64,000 bases of DNA from Methylobacterium terricola (GCF_006151805.1 NZ_VDDA01000001.1:499794-563793); one strand, 5' to 3'; shown: positions 28,129 to 38,166, numbered from the stretch's first letter. The notes: generated by a model not told the origin, from the sequence alone. Made by a program: numbers and translations.

Positions 28129-29694
28129 GTGAGCGAGGATGGCGGAGTGGACCAGGAGGGTATGGCCGAGCGCACACCCTGGGAGATCGTGCTGCCGGAC
28201 GAGAGCGCGACCGAGGATCTCGGCTGCTTCCTCGCCGAGATCCTGCGGCCCGGTGACCTGGTGGCGTTGTCGGGCGGATTGGGTGGCGGCAAGACGACGC
28301 TGGCCCGGGCGATCATCCGCGAGATCGTCGGCGATCCGGAGCTCGAGGTCCCGAGCCCGACCTTCACCCTCGTCCAGCCCTACGAGGGCCGGACCGGGCA
28401 GGCTCTGGTCCATGCCGACCTCTACCGCCTGCGCGGGCCCGACGAGCTGGTCGAGCTCGGCTTCGACGAGATGACCGAGCGGGCGATCGCGCTGGTCGAA
28501 TGGCCCGACCGGCTGCCGCCGCGCCACGGCCCGACGCTCGCCATCGACCTCTCGCTCAAGCCCGAATTCGGCGACGATGCCCGCCTCGCCCGCCTGATCG
28601 GCGGCGGCGGCCTCGGCGGCCGGCTGATGCGGGCCCGTGCCCTGCGCGTCCTTCTCGACCGCTCCGGCTGGGGCGAGGCCGAGCGGGCCCACATGCAGGG
28701 CGACGCGTCGAGCCGGTCCTACGAGCGCCTGACCAACCCGGACGGCGCCAAGGCGGTTTTGATGATCTCGCCGCCGAAGGCCGACGGGCCGCCGGTGCGC
28801 GACGGCAAGCCCTACAGCGCCATCGTCCACCTCGCCGAGAGCGTGCACGCCTTCGTGGCGATGGATCGCGGCCTGCGGGCGCTCGGCCTCTCGGCCCCGA
28901 GGATCCTCGGCGAGGACCTGGAGGCGGGGCTTTTGATCCTCGAGGATCTCGGCAGCGAGCCGGTCGCCGACCAGAACGGCCCGCGGCCCGAGCGCTACGC
29001 CGAGGCGGTGAAGGTGCTGGCGCGCCTGCACGGCACCACGCTGCCGACCGTGCTGCCGGTGGCGGAGGGGCGCGACCACGAGCTGCCGCCCTACGACCGT
29101 GGGGCGCTGCTGTTCGAGGCCGAGCTGCTGCCGGAATGGTACGCTCCGTTCGTCGCCAACCGCCCCCTGGCCCCGGCCGCGCGGGCGAGCTTCGTCGCCG
29201 CCTGGGGCGAGGCCCTGGACGGGATCGAGGCCGAGGCCCGGACCTGGATCCTGCGCGATTACCACTCCCCCAACCTGATCTGGCTGCCGGAGCGCGACGG
29301 GATCGAGCGCATCGGCCTGATCGACTTCCAGGACGCGGTTCTGGGTCATCCGGCCTACGACGTCGCCTCGCTGCTGCAGGACGCCCGGGTCGATGCCAGC
29401 GCCGAGTTCGAGCTGCGCCTGCTCGGCCTCTATGCCCGCGAGCGCCGCCTACGCGACGCCGAGTTCGACATGCAGGGCTTCGCCCGCGCCTACGCGGTGC
29501 TGGCGGCGCAGCGTGCGACCAAGATCCTCGGCATCTTCGCCCGCCTCAACCGGCGCGACGGCAAGCCGGGCTACCTCGCCCACCTGCCGCGCATCGAGGG
29601 CTATCTCGCCCGCAACCTCGCCCATCCGGCGCTCGCCGGCGTGCGGGCCTGGTACGCCGAGCACCTGCCGCGCCTCTGCCCCGCCGATTCCTGA
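28129..29694 (+). CDS. Fusion of TsaE (tRNA t6A ATPase) and AmgK-like sugar kinase
   Basis: 521 residues from GTG at 28129. GTG at 28147 (GAGGA eight bases before) and ATG at 28162 are alternatives. Residues ~12-165 are TsaE, the ATPase of the t6A37 tRNA-modification complex: Walker A GGLGGGKTTLARAI, EVPSPTFTLVQPYEG, HADLYRL. Residues ~175-510 are a phosphotransferase of the APH fold: QGDASSRSYERL, catalytic RDYHSPNLIWL and metal-binding LIDFQDAVLGH, like AmgK, the MurNAc/GlcNAc anomeric kinase of cell-wall recycling. As I recall, such TsaE/phosphotransferase fusions are common in Rhizobiales. The next gene is MurU-like, supporting the AmgK role. Confidence 0.92.
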   Translation: MSEDGGVDQEGMAERTPWEIVLPDESATEDLGCFLAEILRPGDLVALSGGLGGGKTTLARAIIREIVGDPELEVPSPTFTLVQPYEGRTGQALVHADLYRLRGPDELVELGFDEMTERAIALVEWPDRLPPRHGPTLAIDLSLKPEFGDDARLARLIGGGGLGGRLMRARALRVLLDRSGWGEAERAHMQGDASSRSYERLTNPDGAKAVLMISPPKADGPPVRDGKPYSAIVHLAESVHAFVAMDRGLRALGLSAPRILGEDLEAGLLILEDLGSEPVADQNGPRPERYAEAVKVLARLHGTTLPTVLPVAEGRDHELPPYDRGALLFEAELLPEWYAPFVANRPLAPAARASFVAAWGEALDGIEAEARTWILRDYHSPNLIWLPERDGIERIGLIDFQDAVLGHPAYDVASLLQDARVDASAEFELRLLGLYARERRLRDAEFDMQGFARAYAVLAAQRATKILGIFARLNRRDGKPGYLAHLPRIEGYLARNLAHPALAGVRAWYAEHLPRLCPADS

Positions 29695-29712
29695 CCGCCG
29701 AAACATCGCCCG

Positions 29713-30456
29713 ATGACCGATTCCCAACAGCCCGCCGTGACCCGCGCCTTCGTGCTGGCCGCGGGCCTCGGCAAGCGCATGCGCCCGATCACCGCGACGA
29801 CGCCCAAGCCCCTGGTCGAGGTCGCCGGCAAGTCGCTGGTCGATTACGCCCTCGACCGGATCGCCGAGGCCGGCATCCCGGAGGCGGTGGTGAACGTGCA
29901 CTACCTCGCCGACCTGATGGAGGCGCATCTGGTGCGCCGGCGCTCACGCCCGCTGATCACCATCTCGGACGAGCGCGACAAGCTCCTCGAGACGGGCGGC
30001 GGCGTGAAGAAGGCGCTCCGCCATCTGGGCCCGGCGCCGTTCATGGTGCTGAACTCCGATTCGTTCTGGCTCGAAGGCCCGCAGCCGAATCTCCGCCGGC
30101 TCGTCGCCGCCTGGGACCCGGAGCGGATGGACATGCTGCTGCTGCTCGCCTCCGCGGCGACCAGCCTCGGCTATGACGGCCCGGGCGACTTCCAGATGGA
30201 CAAGGAGGGCCGCCTGGCGCGCCGGGCCGAGCGCGAGGTCGCGCCCTTCGTCTATGCCGGCGTCGCGATCGTGAAGCCCGAGCTGTTCGCCGACACGCCG
30301 GACGGTTCGTTCTCCCTCAACCTGCTGTTCGACCGCGCCATCGCGGCGGAGCGCCTGTTCGGGCTCCGCCTCGACGGGCAGTGGCTGCATGTCGGCACGC
30401 CGGAGGCCTTGCGCGAGGCCGAGGAGCGGGTGAAGGCGAGTGCGACCCAGCCGTAA
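29713..30456 (+). CDS. murU: Nucleotidyltransferase, MurU-like (MurNAc-1-P uridylyltransferase)
   Basis: 247 residues. NTP-transferase fold with the nucleotide loop LAAGLGKRMRPITATTPKPL, the lysine in KPLVEVAGKSL, and LNSDSFWLEG with the metal-binding Asp. It would convert MurNAc-1-phosphate from the upstream kinase domain into UDP-MurNAc, bypassing de novo synthesis (peptidoglycan recycling, and intrinsic fosfomycin tolerance where studied). It lies 18 bases after the tsaE-amgK stop, probably in the same operon. Gene identity rests on context as much as on sequence. Confidence 0.82.
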   Translation: MTDSQQPAVTRAFVLAAGLGKRMRPITATTPKPLVEVAGKSLVDYALDRIAEAGIPEAVVNVHYLADLMEAHLVRRRSRPLITISDERDKLLETGGGVKKALRHLGPAPFMVLNSDSFWLEGPQPNLRRLVAAWDPERMDMLLLLASAATSLGYDGPGDFQMDKEGRLARRAEREVAPFVYAGVAIVKPELFADTPDGSFSLNLLFDRAIAAERLFGLRLDGQWLHVGTPEALREAEERVKASATQP

Positions 30457-30696
30457 GGGGGCCGCCCGTCCGAGCGACGAATGGTCCGCGGTCCTGTCGC
30501 CGAGGATCCTTCGGTCCTCTGCCGGCAGGGTCCCGTGCCGCGCCGTGCGCATCCCGCCTCTCCCCGCGAGCGGCGGGAGGGCTTGGGGGATCGGAACGAT
30601 GTCATGCCCCCTTGTCGGGGACACGGCCCTCCTCCCGCCCGCGGGGCGAGGAGAACCCTGCGCCTGACCATCCGGGGCAGACCAAACGGATTACTG
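30457..30696. repeat. Intergenic stretch with two GC palindromes
   Basis: It contains CCTCTCCCCGC...GCGGGAGGG (about 30548-30570) and CTCCTCCCGCCC...GGGCGAGGAG (about 30629-30651), members of the dispersed C-rich/G-rich palindrome family also seen at 9951 and 34371. No gene is supported. Confidence 0.5.
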
Positions 30697-31194
30697 ATGC
30701 CGCCCAGCCTCCCGATCCGTCCCCTCGACGACCTCGCCCCGGTCCTGGCGCTCAACACCGCGCACGCCGCCGAGACCTCGCCCCTCGACGAGCCGGCCCT
30801 GCGCGCCTTGATCGACCAGGCCTTCCTGGCCTCCGTCGTCACCGGACCGGAGGGCCTGTCCGCCTTCCTGATCGCGCTCGATCAGGACGCCACCTATGCC
30901 AGTCCCAATTTCCGCTGGTTCCAGGCCCGCTATCCCCGCTTCGTCTACGTCGACCGGATCGTCACCGCCCCGGCGCAGCGCGGCCGCGGGCTCGCCCGGG
31001 CGCTCTACGGGGACCTGTTCGCCCGTGCCGCGGCCGCCGGCCACGACCGCATCGCCTGCGAGGTCAACCGCGTGCCGCCGAATCCGGGTTCCGACGCCTT
31101 CCACGCCGCCCTCGGCTTCGGCGAAGTCGGCCTGGCCGAGATCCACGGCGGGGCGAAGACCGTGCGCTACCTCCTGCGCGAGACCGCCCGGTGA
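30697..31194 (+). CDS. GNAT-family N-acetyltransferase
   Basis: 165 residues from ATG at 30697, chosen over an open upstream extension that translates the palindrome region. GNAT fold with the acetyl-CoA loop IVTAPAQRGRGLARALYGDL and the strand YPRFVYVDR before it; C-terminal DAFHAALGFGEVG. The acceptor is unknown. Its stop overlaps the addB GTG start (GTGA), so it is embedded in the divL-trxA gene string. Confidence 0.85.
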   Translation: MPPSLPIRPLDDLAPVLALNTAHAAETSPLDEPALRALIDQAFLASVVTGPEGLSAFLIALDQDATYASPNFRWFQARYPRFVYVDRIVTAPAQRGRGLARALYGDLFARAAAAGHDRIACEVNRVPPNPGSDAFHAALGFGEVGLAEIHGGAKTVRYLLRETAR

Positions 31195-34100
31195 GCGGCG
31201 GTCACGTCTTCACCATCCCGCCGGGGGCGCCCTTTCTCGACACCCTGGCCGAGGCGCTCCTGTCCGGCCGCCTCGTCGGTGACCTCGCCGGCGGGCCGTT
31301 CGGGCTTGCCGCGGTCACGCTCTATCTGCCGACCCGCCGTGCCGCCCGGGCGCTCGCGGCGATCCTCGCCCGGGAATGCGGCCCGGCCGCGCTCCTGCCG
31401 CGCATGGTGCCGCTGGGCGAGGCCGACGAGGCCGAGCTCGATCTGCTGTCGGCCCCGCCGGGACAGCGCCGCGACGAGATCCTGCGCCCGCCGATCCCGG
31501 CGCTCGAGCGCCGGCTGATCCTGGCGCGGCTGGTCCAGGCCTGGGCCGGCACCGTCGACCGCCAGCTCCTGCCCCTCGGCGACGAGGTGCCGTTCCGGGT
31601 GCCGTCCTCACCGGCCGACGCGATCGGCCTCGCCGCCGACCTGGAGGGGCTGATGGACAGCCTCACCGTCGAGGGCCTGCCCTGGGACGACATCGCCGGC
31701 GCCGTCGAGGCCGAGCATTCGCGCTACTTCTCGCTGACCCTCGATTTCGTCCGCATCGCCGCCGAGCATTGGCCGGGCATCCTGGCCGACCGCGGCGTCA
31801 GCGACCCGGTCGAGCGCGGCCGCGCCCTGGTGCTGGCCGAGGCCGCGCGCCTGACCCGCGAGCGCCCGGCCGATCCGGTGATCGTCGCCGGCTCGACCGG
31901 CTCGGTGCCGGCGACCGCCCGGCTGATCGCCGCGATCGCCGCTCTGCCCCGCGGCGCCGTCGTGCTGCCCGGCCTCGACCGCGACCTCGACGCCGCCGGC
32001 TGGAGCGCCATCGATCCCGCCGGCGACGGCGAGGCGGCGGCCCATGCCCATCCGCAGGCGGTGCTGCGCCGCCTGGTGGGCCGGGGCTTTCTCGCCCTCG
32101 ACCGTGCCGACATCGTCCCCCTGGGCGAGCCGAGCCCCGCGTCGTGCGCCCGGGCCGGCCTGCTGTCGCAGGCCCTGCGCCCGGCCGAGACCACCGATGC
32201 CTGGGCCGATCTCGACTTGCGGCATCGCGAAACGCTCGCCTGCGACGGCGCCGTCGGGATCCGCGTGGTCGAGGCCGCCGACGAGCGCGAGGAGGCGCTC
32301 TGCATCGCGGTCGCGTTGCGCGAGGCGCTGGAGCGCCCCGGGCGCACCGCCGCCCTCATCACTCCGGATCGCGCCCTGGCGCTGCGGGTCGCCGCCGAGC
32401 TGCGCCGCTGGGGCATCGTCGCCGACGATTCGGCCGGCGAGCCGCTCGCCCGCAGCCCGGCCGGGCGGCTGGCGCGGCTCGCCGCCGACGTCGCGGCGCT
32501 CGACGCCAAGCCCGAGCGGGTGCTGGCGCTCCTTGCCCACCCGCTGGTGCGTCTCGGCCTGTCCCGCACGGAGGTGGAGCGGGCGGCGAGCGCGCTGGAG
32601 ATCGGGTGCCTGCGCGGCCCGGCCCCGGCCAAGGGCTTCACCGGCATCGCCGAGGCCCTGCGCCTCGCCCGCACCGAGGAGCGCCCGCACGATCCGCGCC
32701 CGCGCCGGCGCCTCACCTCCGAGGAGTGGGAGGCGGCCGACGATCTGCTGCTGCGCCTTTCCGTCGCCTTCCGCGACTTCGCCGCCGACGAGGACGACGC
32801 CCCCGACGACCTGATCGCCATCGCGAAAACCCATCGCGCCGCCTGCGACCTCCTGATGGCGGGGCCGGAGGAGGACGAGGGGGAACCCGACGCCGACGCC
32901 GACGCCTCGGTGGCGGTGCTCGACGCGCTGTTCGACGACATGGAGATGGCGGAGCCCGGCCTGCTCGCCGGCCGGTTCTCGGATTACCCGGCCTTCTTCA
33001 CCGCGCTCTCCCGCGAGCGGGTGGTGTCGCGGCGCAACGCCAGCCCGCATCCGCGGCTGCGCATCCTCGGCCTGCTGGAGGCGCGGCTCCTCACCGTCGA
33101 CCGGGTCGTGCTCGGCGGCCTCGATGAGGGGGTATGGCCGCCGAAAGCCGAGACCGATGCCTTCCTCAACCGGCCGATGCGCGCCCGCGTCGGCTTACCC
33201 CCGCCGGAACGGCGCCTGGGCCAGACCGCGCACGACTTCGTCCAGGCGCTCGGCTGCCCGGACGCGATCGTCACCCGGGCCCACAAGCGCGAGGGCGCGC
33301 CGACCGTGCCGTCGCGCTTCCTCCAGCGCCTGCGCGCCTTCGCGGGTGAGGAGGTATGGGCGGGTCTGGTGACGGGCGGGCAGCGCTTCCGCGCGCTCGC
33401 CGCCGTGATCGATGCCGGGGCGGGCCTTTGCACCGGTCCTGTGCCGCCGCGCCTGCGCCGCCCGGCGCCCCGGCCCGATCCCGCCCTGTTCCCGCGCTCG
33501 CTCAGCGTCACCGAGATCGAGACCCTGGTGCGCGACCCCTACGGGATCTTCGCCCGCCACGTGCTCGGCCTCGACGCCCTCGAACCGGTGGCGGTGCAGC
33601 CGAGCGCCAGCGACCGCGGCACCATCGTGCACGACGTGCTCGGCGGCTTCGCCGAGCGCTTCCCCGAGGCGCTGCCCGCTCCCGACGTGGCCGACCAGGT
33701 CCTCTACGCCCTCGCGGCCGATGCCTTCGCGCCGATCTCGGACGCCTATCCGGAGCTCTACGCCGAGTGGTGGCCGCGCTTCGTGCGCCTCGCCGAGGCG
33801 TTCCTGGCCTGGGAGGCCGAGCGCCGCCCCGGACTCCGCCGGGTCCACCCGGAGACCGGCGGGCGCTGGGCCCTCGACATCCCGGGCGGCCACGTCCTGA
33901 CCCTGCGGGCCCGCGCCGACCGGATCGAGACGCGTCGCGACGGGGGCCACGCCATCATCGACTTCAAGACCGGCCAGCCGCCGAGCGCCCGCGAGGTCTT
34001 CGCCGGCTTCTCGCCCCAGCTGACCCTCGAGGCCGCGATGCTGCGCGCCGGCGCCTTCAAGGGGCTCGGGCCCGCCGCCGACGCGCCGGACCTGCTCTAC

Positions 34101-34346
34101 GTCCGGGCGAGCGGCGGCAAGACGCCGCTGGATTCGATGCCGGTCAAGCCGCCGCGGGGCGACGGGCGCACGGTTCCCGAGCTGGTCGAGGCCCATGTCG
34201 CCGGCCTGCGCCGGCTCGTCGGCGCGTTCATGGCCGGCGAGGCGTCCTACCTGTCGCGGCCCTACCCGAAATACGCCAAGGCGTATTCGGATTACGACCA
34301 CCTGGCGCGGGTCAGGGAGTGGTCGCTGGTCGAGGGGGAGGAGTGA
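31191..34346 (+). CDS. addB: Double-strand break repair protein AddB
   Basis: 1051 residues from GTG overlapping the GNAT stop. It is the AddB subunit of the AddAB helicase-nuclease that resects double-strand breaks for RecA. The N-terminal loop reads YLPTRRAARAL in place of a Walker A P-loop, the usual alphaproteobacterial form, so this subunit is not expected to hydrolyse ATP. LGGLDEGVWPPK and ITEIETLVRDPYGIFARHVL-type core motifs are recognisable. The C-terminal PD-(D/E)xK nuclease domain has AIIDFKTGQPPS near residue 922. It works with addA downstream. Confidence 0.93.
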   Translation: MSGGHVFTIPPGAPFLDTLAEALLSGRLVGDLAGGPFGLAAVTLYLPTRRAARALAAILARECGPAALLPRMVPLGEADEAELDLLSAPPGQRRDEILRPPIPALERRLILARLVQAWAGTVDRQLLPLGDEVPFRVPSSPADAIGLAADLEGLMDSLTVEGLPWDDIAGAVEAEHSRYFSLTLDFVRIAAEHWPGILADRGVSDPVERGRALVLAEAARLTRERPADPVIVAGSTGSVPATARLIAAIAALPRGAVVLPGLDRDLDAAGWSAIDPAGDGEAAAHAHPQAVLRRLVGRGFLALDRADIVPLGEPSPASCARAGLLSQALRPAETTDAWADLDLRHRETLACDGAVGIRVVEAADEREEALCIAVALREALERPGRTAALITPDRALALRVAAELRRWGIVADDSAGEPLARSPAGRLARLAADVAALDAKPERVLALLAHPLVRLGLSRTEVERAASALEIGCLRGPAPAKGFTGIAEALRLARTEERPHDPRPRRRLTSEEWEAADDLLLRLSVAFRDFAADEDDAPDDLIAIAKTHRAACDLLMAGPEEDEGEPDADADASVAVLDALFDDMEMAEPGLLAGRFSDYPAFFTALSRERVVSRRNASPHPRLRILGLLEARLLTVDRVVLGGLDEGVWPPKAETDAFLNRPMRARVGLPPPERRLGQTAHDFVQALGCPDAIVTRAHKREGAPTVPSRFLQRLRAFAGEEVWAGLVTGGQRFRALAAVIDAGAGLCTGPVPPRLRRPAPRPDPALFPRSLSVTEIETLVRDPYGIFARHVLGLDALEPVAVQPSASDRGTIVHDVLGGFAERFPEALPAPDVADQVLYALAADAFAPISDAYPELYAEWWPRFVRLAEAFLAWEAERRPGLRRVHPETGGRWALDIPGGHVLTLRARADRIETRRDGGHAIIDFKTGQPPSAREVFAGFSPQLTLEAAMLRAGAFKGLGPAADAPDLLYVRASGGKTPLDSMPVKPPRGDGRTVPELVEAHVAGLRRLVGAFMAGEASYLSRPYPKYAKAYSDYDHLARVREWSLVEGEE

Positions 34347-34540
34347 GCGGCCGACCCATGCCGGCTGCAGCCCTCCCCGCAGAGGGGGGAGGGGTTCAGC
34401 CGGCGCGCGAGAGCGGGTGGGACGCCTGTGCCCTGCCCGCCACGCCTCCCGAAAACCCTGTGCACCACCCCCCGATCGCCCTTGAGGCAACGCTTCCTTC
34501 GGTGCGAGCCCATCACAACGGCGCGTGACCGGGAGGACCG
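34347..34540. repeat. Intergenic palindrome between addB and addA
   Basis: CCCTCCCCGCAGAGGGGGGAGGGG (two arms around GCAGA, 34371-34394) nearly matches the palindrome at 9951-9975, including the GCAGA centre. The remaining bases carry no gene. The 194-bp gap contrasts with the overlaps elsewhere in this gene string. Confidence 0.6.
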
Positions 34541-37500
34541 ATGGGCATCGAGGGTTTCGTCGTCGACGGCCTGACGCAGGACGCGCAGCGGCGGGCGGCG
34601 GATCCGCGGGCCTCGGCCTGGGTGTCGGCCAATGCCGGGGCGGGCAAGACCAAGGTGCTCACCGACCGCGTGGTGCGCCTTCTGCTGCACGGCGCGGCCC
34701 CGGCCAAGATCCTCTGCCTGACCTTCACCAAGGCCGCCGCCGCCAACATGGCGATCCGGGTGTTCGAGCGGCTCGGCCGCTGGGTCACCCTGGACGAGGC
34801 GGCCCTGCGCGCCGAGCTGACCGCGCTCGAAGGCGAGGCGCCGGACGGCGCCACGCTCCGCCGCGCCCGGCGGTTGTTCGCCCGGGCGGTCGAGACGCCG
34901 GGCGGGCTCAAGATCGAGACCCTCCACGCCCTGTGCGAGCGGCTGCTGCACCTCGTCCCGTTCGAGGCCAACGTGCCGGCTCGCTTCGTGGTGCTGGACG
35001 AGGCCCAGACCCGCGAGGCGATCGACCGCACGATCGACAACGTGCTCGCCGACGCGGTCGATACCCGCCACCCGGAGCTTGCCGAGGCCCTGTCCCTCGT
35101 TGCCCCCGAGGCGGCGGGCGAGGCCTTGCGCCGGGCGATGGTGGCGGCGGTGCAGAACCGGAGCCTGATCGGCCATCCGGACGGGGTGCCGGCCCGCCTC
35201 GGCGCCCTGCGGGACGCCCTCGGGCTCGCGCCCGACGAGACACTGGGGGTGATCGAGGACCGGATGCGCGACGGCGGGCCCGACCTCGCCGGCCTGATCG
35301 CGGCCCTGCGCACGGGGAAGGCCAATGACGAGAAGCGCGCCGATGCGCTCGCGCTCGCGGCTTCCGCCACCGGACCGGCCCGGCTGACGTTGACGCTCGC
35401 GGCCTTCTTCAAGGACGAGGGCGAGGGCGATCCCTACGCCGCCTCGTCCCTCGGCACCAAGGCGGTGCCGGCGGCGGCCAAGGAGGCGCTGCTCGCCGAG
35501 CAGGCGCGGCTCGCGTGCCTTCGCGACCGCCTCAAGGCCGCCCGGGCGCAAGGCCGCACCGAGGCCCTGTTCACGCTCGCCGCCGAGATCCACCGCCGGA
35601 TGGAGGCGCAGAAGGCCCGCCTCGGCGCCCTCGATTTCGACGACCTGATCCACAAGACCCTCGACCTGCTGACCCGGGTCGATTCGGCCTGGGTGCTGTA
35701 CAAGCTCGACCGCGGCGTCGACCACGTGCTGATCGACGAGGCGCAGGACACCAACCCGCAGCAATGGGAGATCCTGCGCCGGATCACCGAGGATTTCTGC
35801 GCCGGGGAGGGGGCCCGCGAGGCGGCGGGCGGGCTCGCCCGCACCCGCTTCGCCGTCGGCGACCCGAAGCAGTCGATCTACAGCTTTCAAGGCGCTGCGC
35901 CGGAGGAGTTCGAGACCACGCGGCGGGCCTGGCGGCGCGACGCGGACGGGGCCGGGATGCCCTTCGCCGATGTCGGGCTGACCCTGTCGTTCCGCTCCGC
36001 CATCGGCGTGCTGCGGGCGGTCGACGCCACCTTCGGGATCGAGGACCATTATCGCGGCCTCTCCTTCGGCGATACGGCGATCGGCACGGTGCATTCCACC
36101 GCGCGCGTCCGGGCGCCGGGCCAGATCGAGCTGTGGCCGGTCGAGCGGCCGAGCGCCGAGGAGGAGCCCGACGCCTGGACCCATCCGGTCGACGCGATCG
36201 AGGCCGGGGCCCCGGCGCTCGTCACCGCCCGCCGGGTGGCCCGGGCGGTGCGGCTGTGGACCAGCGAGGGCGACGAATCCGGCCGGGTCTGGCGGCCCGG
36301 CGACGTGCTGATCCTGGTGCGCAAGCGCTCCGCCGCCTTCGAGGGCGTGATCCGGGCCCTGAAGGCCGAGGGCGTGCCGGTGGCGGGCCAGGACCGGCTC
36401 GACATCGCCGCCCACATCGCGGTCCTCGACCTCGTGGCGGCGGGCCGCGCCGCGCTGCTGCCGCAGGACGACCTGACGCTCGCGACCGCGCTCAAGACGC
36501 CGCTCGTCGGCCTCACCGACGACGACCTCGTCGGCATCGCGGCCGGGCGCGACCCGGCCGAGGCGCTGGTGACCGCGCTCCGGCGTCGCGCCGCGGCCGG
36601 CGAGCCGGCGGCCGAGCGCGGCGCCGCCGCCCTCGATCGCTGGATGGAACTGGCTCGGACGCACGGGCCGTTCGGCTTCTACGCCGAACTGCTCGGGCCG
36701 CTCGGCGGCCGGGCGCTGCTGGTGCAGCGCCTCGGCGGCGAGGCCGGCGACGCCATCGACGTCTTCCTGACCGCCGCCGCCCAGGCCGAGGCCGGGCCCG
36801 ACGCGCCCTCGCTCACCGGCTTCCTCTCGCGTTACGCGCCGAGCGGCGGGCGCGATGCCGGCGGCCACACCGTGAAGCGCGACCTGGACGCGGCCCGCGA
36901 CGAGGTGCGGGTCATGACGGTGCACGGCGCCAAAGGGCTCGAAGCGCCGCTGGTGCTGGTGCTCGACGGCTGCGATGCGCTGGGCCGCGATCCGGCCCTG
37001 ATTCCGATCCGGCTGAAGGACGGCAGCACGGTGCCGGTCTGGTCGAGCGCCAAGGCGCATGACAGTCCGGCGATCGCCGCCGCCCGCGACGCGCTGCACG
37101 CCAAGGCCGGCGAGGAGCATAACCGCCTGCTTTACGTCGCCATGACCCGGGCCAAGGACCGGCTGGTGATCGCGCCGTATGCCGGCAACGACAAGGAGAC
37201 TCCGGCGGCGGCCTGGTGCGAGATGATCCGCCGCGGCCTGGTGAAGGCGTTCGGCGGCGTCGAGATCGCCGAGATGCCCTATGGCCCGGTCGAGAGCTGG
37301 CGCGAGGGCGCCGCCCTGCCGGAGGTGCCGGCGGCGCCCGAAGGCGTCGCCGAGCCCGAATCGGTGCCGGACTGGCTGCACCGCGTGGTCACGCCCGAGG
37401 CCGAGCCGCTGCCGCCGTTGCGCCCCTCCGGCCTCGGCGCCGCCGACGAGCCGCGCCGCTCGGATGCCCGCTCCAGCGACCCGGCCGCGCGCCGTCGCGG

Positions 37501-37996
37501 CGTGCTGGTCCACGCCCTGCTGGAGCACCTGCCCGCCCTCGCGCCCGAGCGCCGGGCCGCTGCGGCGGAGGCCTTCGTTGCCGCCCGCGCCCCGGGCCTC
37601 GATCCGGACAGGCGCGCCGCCATCGCCGGGGAAGCCCTGCGGCTCCTCGCCGATCCCGATCTCGCGGTGCTGTTCGGGCCCGAGGCGCGGGCCGAGGTGA
37701 CGCTCGCCGGCAGCCTGCCGGTCGACGGAGTGATGCGTCCCGTGCATGGCCGGGTCGACCGGATCGCGGTCACCGAGGAGGCGGTCTGGCTCGTCGACTT
37801 CAAGACCGGCCGCCCGCCCCGCGACGGTGCCCCGACGCCGCGGGGGCAGGCGGCGCAGGTCGCGCTCTACGCCCGGCTCCTCGCGACCGTCTATCCGGGC
37901 CGGACCCTGGTGCCGCTCCTGGTCTGGACCACCGGGCCGACCTTGCGCCGCCTCACCCCGCAGGACTGCGCGGCCGCCCTCGATACGCTGGCATGA
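34541..37996 (+). CDS. addA: Double-strand break repair helicase AddA
   Basis: 1151 residues; GGGAGG lies upstream of the ATG. UvrD/RecB-like superfamily 1 helicase with Walker A SANAGAGKTKVLTDRV near residue 30, motif Ia LTFTKAAAANM, motif II LIDEAQDTNPQQW, motif III VGDPKQSIYSFQGA, motif V VMTVHGAKGLEAPLV and motif VI LLYVAMTRAKDRL. The C-terminal nuclease domain has WLVDFKTGRPP near residue 1086. It is the motor and second nuclease of AddAB. It is followed by trxA, an order I recall as common in alphaproteobacteria. Confidence 0.96.
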   Translation: MGIEGFVVDGLTQDAQRRAADPRASAWVSANAGAGKTKVLTDRVVRLLLHGAAPAKILCLTFTKAAAANMAIRVFERLGRWVTLDEAALRAELTALEGEAPDGATLRRARRLFARAVETPGGLKIETLHALCERLLHLVPFEANVPARFVVLDEAQTREAIDRTIDNVLADAVDTRHPELAEALSLVAPEAAGEALRRAMVAAVQNRSLIGHPDGVPARLGALRDALGLAPDETLGVIEDRMRDGGPDLAGLIAALRTGKANDEKRADALALAASATGPARLTLTLAAFFKDEGEGDPYAASSLGTKAVPAAAKEALLAEQARLACLRDRLKAARAQGRTEALFTLAAEIHRRMEAQKARLGALDFDDLIHKTLDLLTRVDSAWVLYKLDRGVDHVLIDEAQDTNPQQWEILRRITEDFCAGEGAREAAGGLARTRFAVGDPKQSIYSFQGAAPEEFETTRRAWRRDADGAGMPFADVGLTLSFRSAIGVLRAVDATFGIEDHYRGLSFGDTAIGTVHSTARVRAPGQIELWPVERPSAEEEPDAWTHPVDAIEAGAPALVTARRVARAVRLWTSEGDESGRVWRPGDVLILVRKRSAAFEGVIRALKAEGVPVAGQDRLDIAAHIAVLDLVAAGRAALLPQDDLTLATALKTPLVGLTDDDLVGIAAGRDPAEALVTALRRRAAAGEPAAERGAAALDRWMELARTHGPFGFYAELLGPLGGRALLVQRLGGEAGDAIDVFLTAAAQAEAGPDAPSLTGFLSRYAPSGGRDAGGHTVKRDLDAARDEVRVMTVHGAKGLEAPLVLVLDGCDALGRDPALIPIRLKDGSTVPVWSSAKAHDSPAIAAARDALHAKAGEEHNRLLYVAMTRAKDRLVIAPYAGNDKETPAAAWCEMIRRGLVKAFGGVEIAEMPYGPVESWREGAALPEVPAAPEGVAEPESVPDWLHRVVTPEAEPLPPLRPSGLGAADEPRRSDARSSDPAARRRGVLVHALLEHLPALAPERRAAAAEAFVAARAPGLDPDRRAAIAGEALRLLADPDLAVLFGPEARAEVTLAGSLPVDGVMRPVHGRVDRIAVTEEAVWLVDFKTGRPPRDGAPTPRGQAAQVALYARLLATVYPGRTLVPLLVWTTGPTLRRLTPQDCAAALDTLA

Positions 37997-38166
37997 GCAC
38001 GCGGGGATCAACACGCTGGCGTGAACCATGGTGCGGGATCGCACGGGCAATGCGGGGACGGCTTGGCCGTGACGCTTGATCGGCCCCCGCCCGGTTCTTA
38101 ACTTCCCTCTCACGCGGGCCGGTCCGCACCGTTGACCGGCTGTCAGGACGAGAAGGATTTTCAGCG

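Noticed and set aside
30381..31190. Upstream extension of addB
   Set aside because: It would run in another frame through the murU-like end and the GNAT gene; the GTG at 31191 overlapping the GNAT stop is the natural start.
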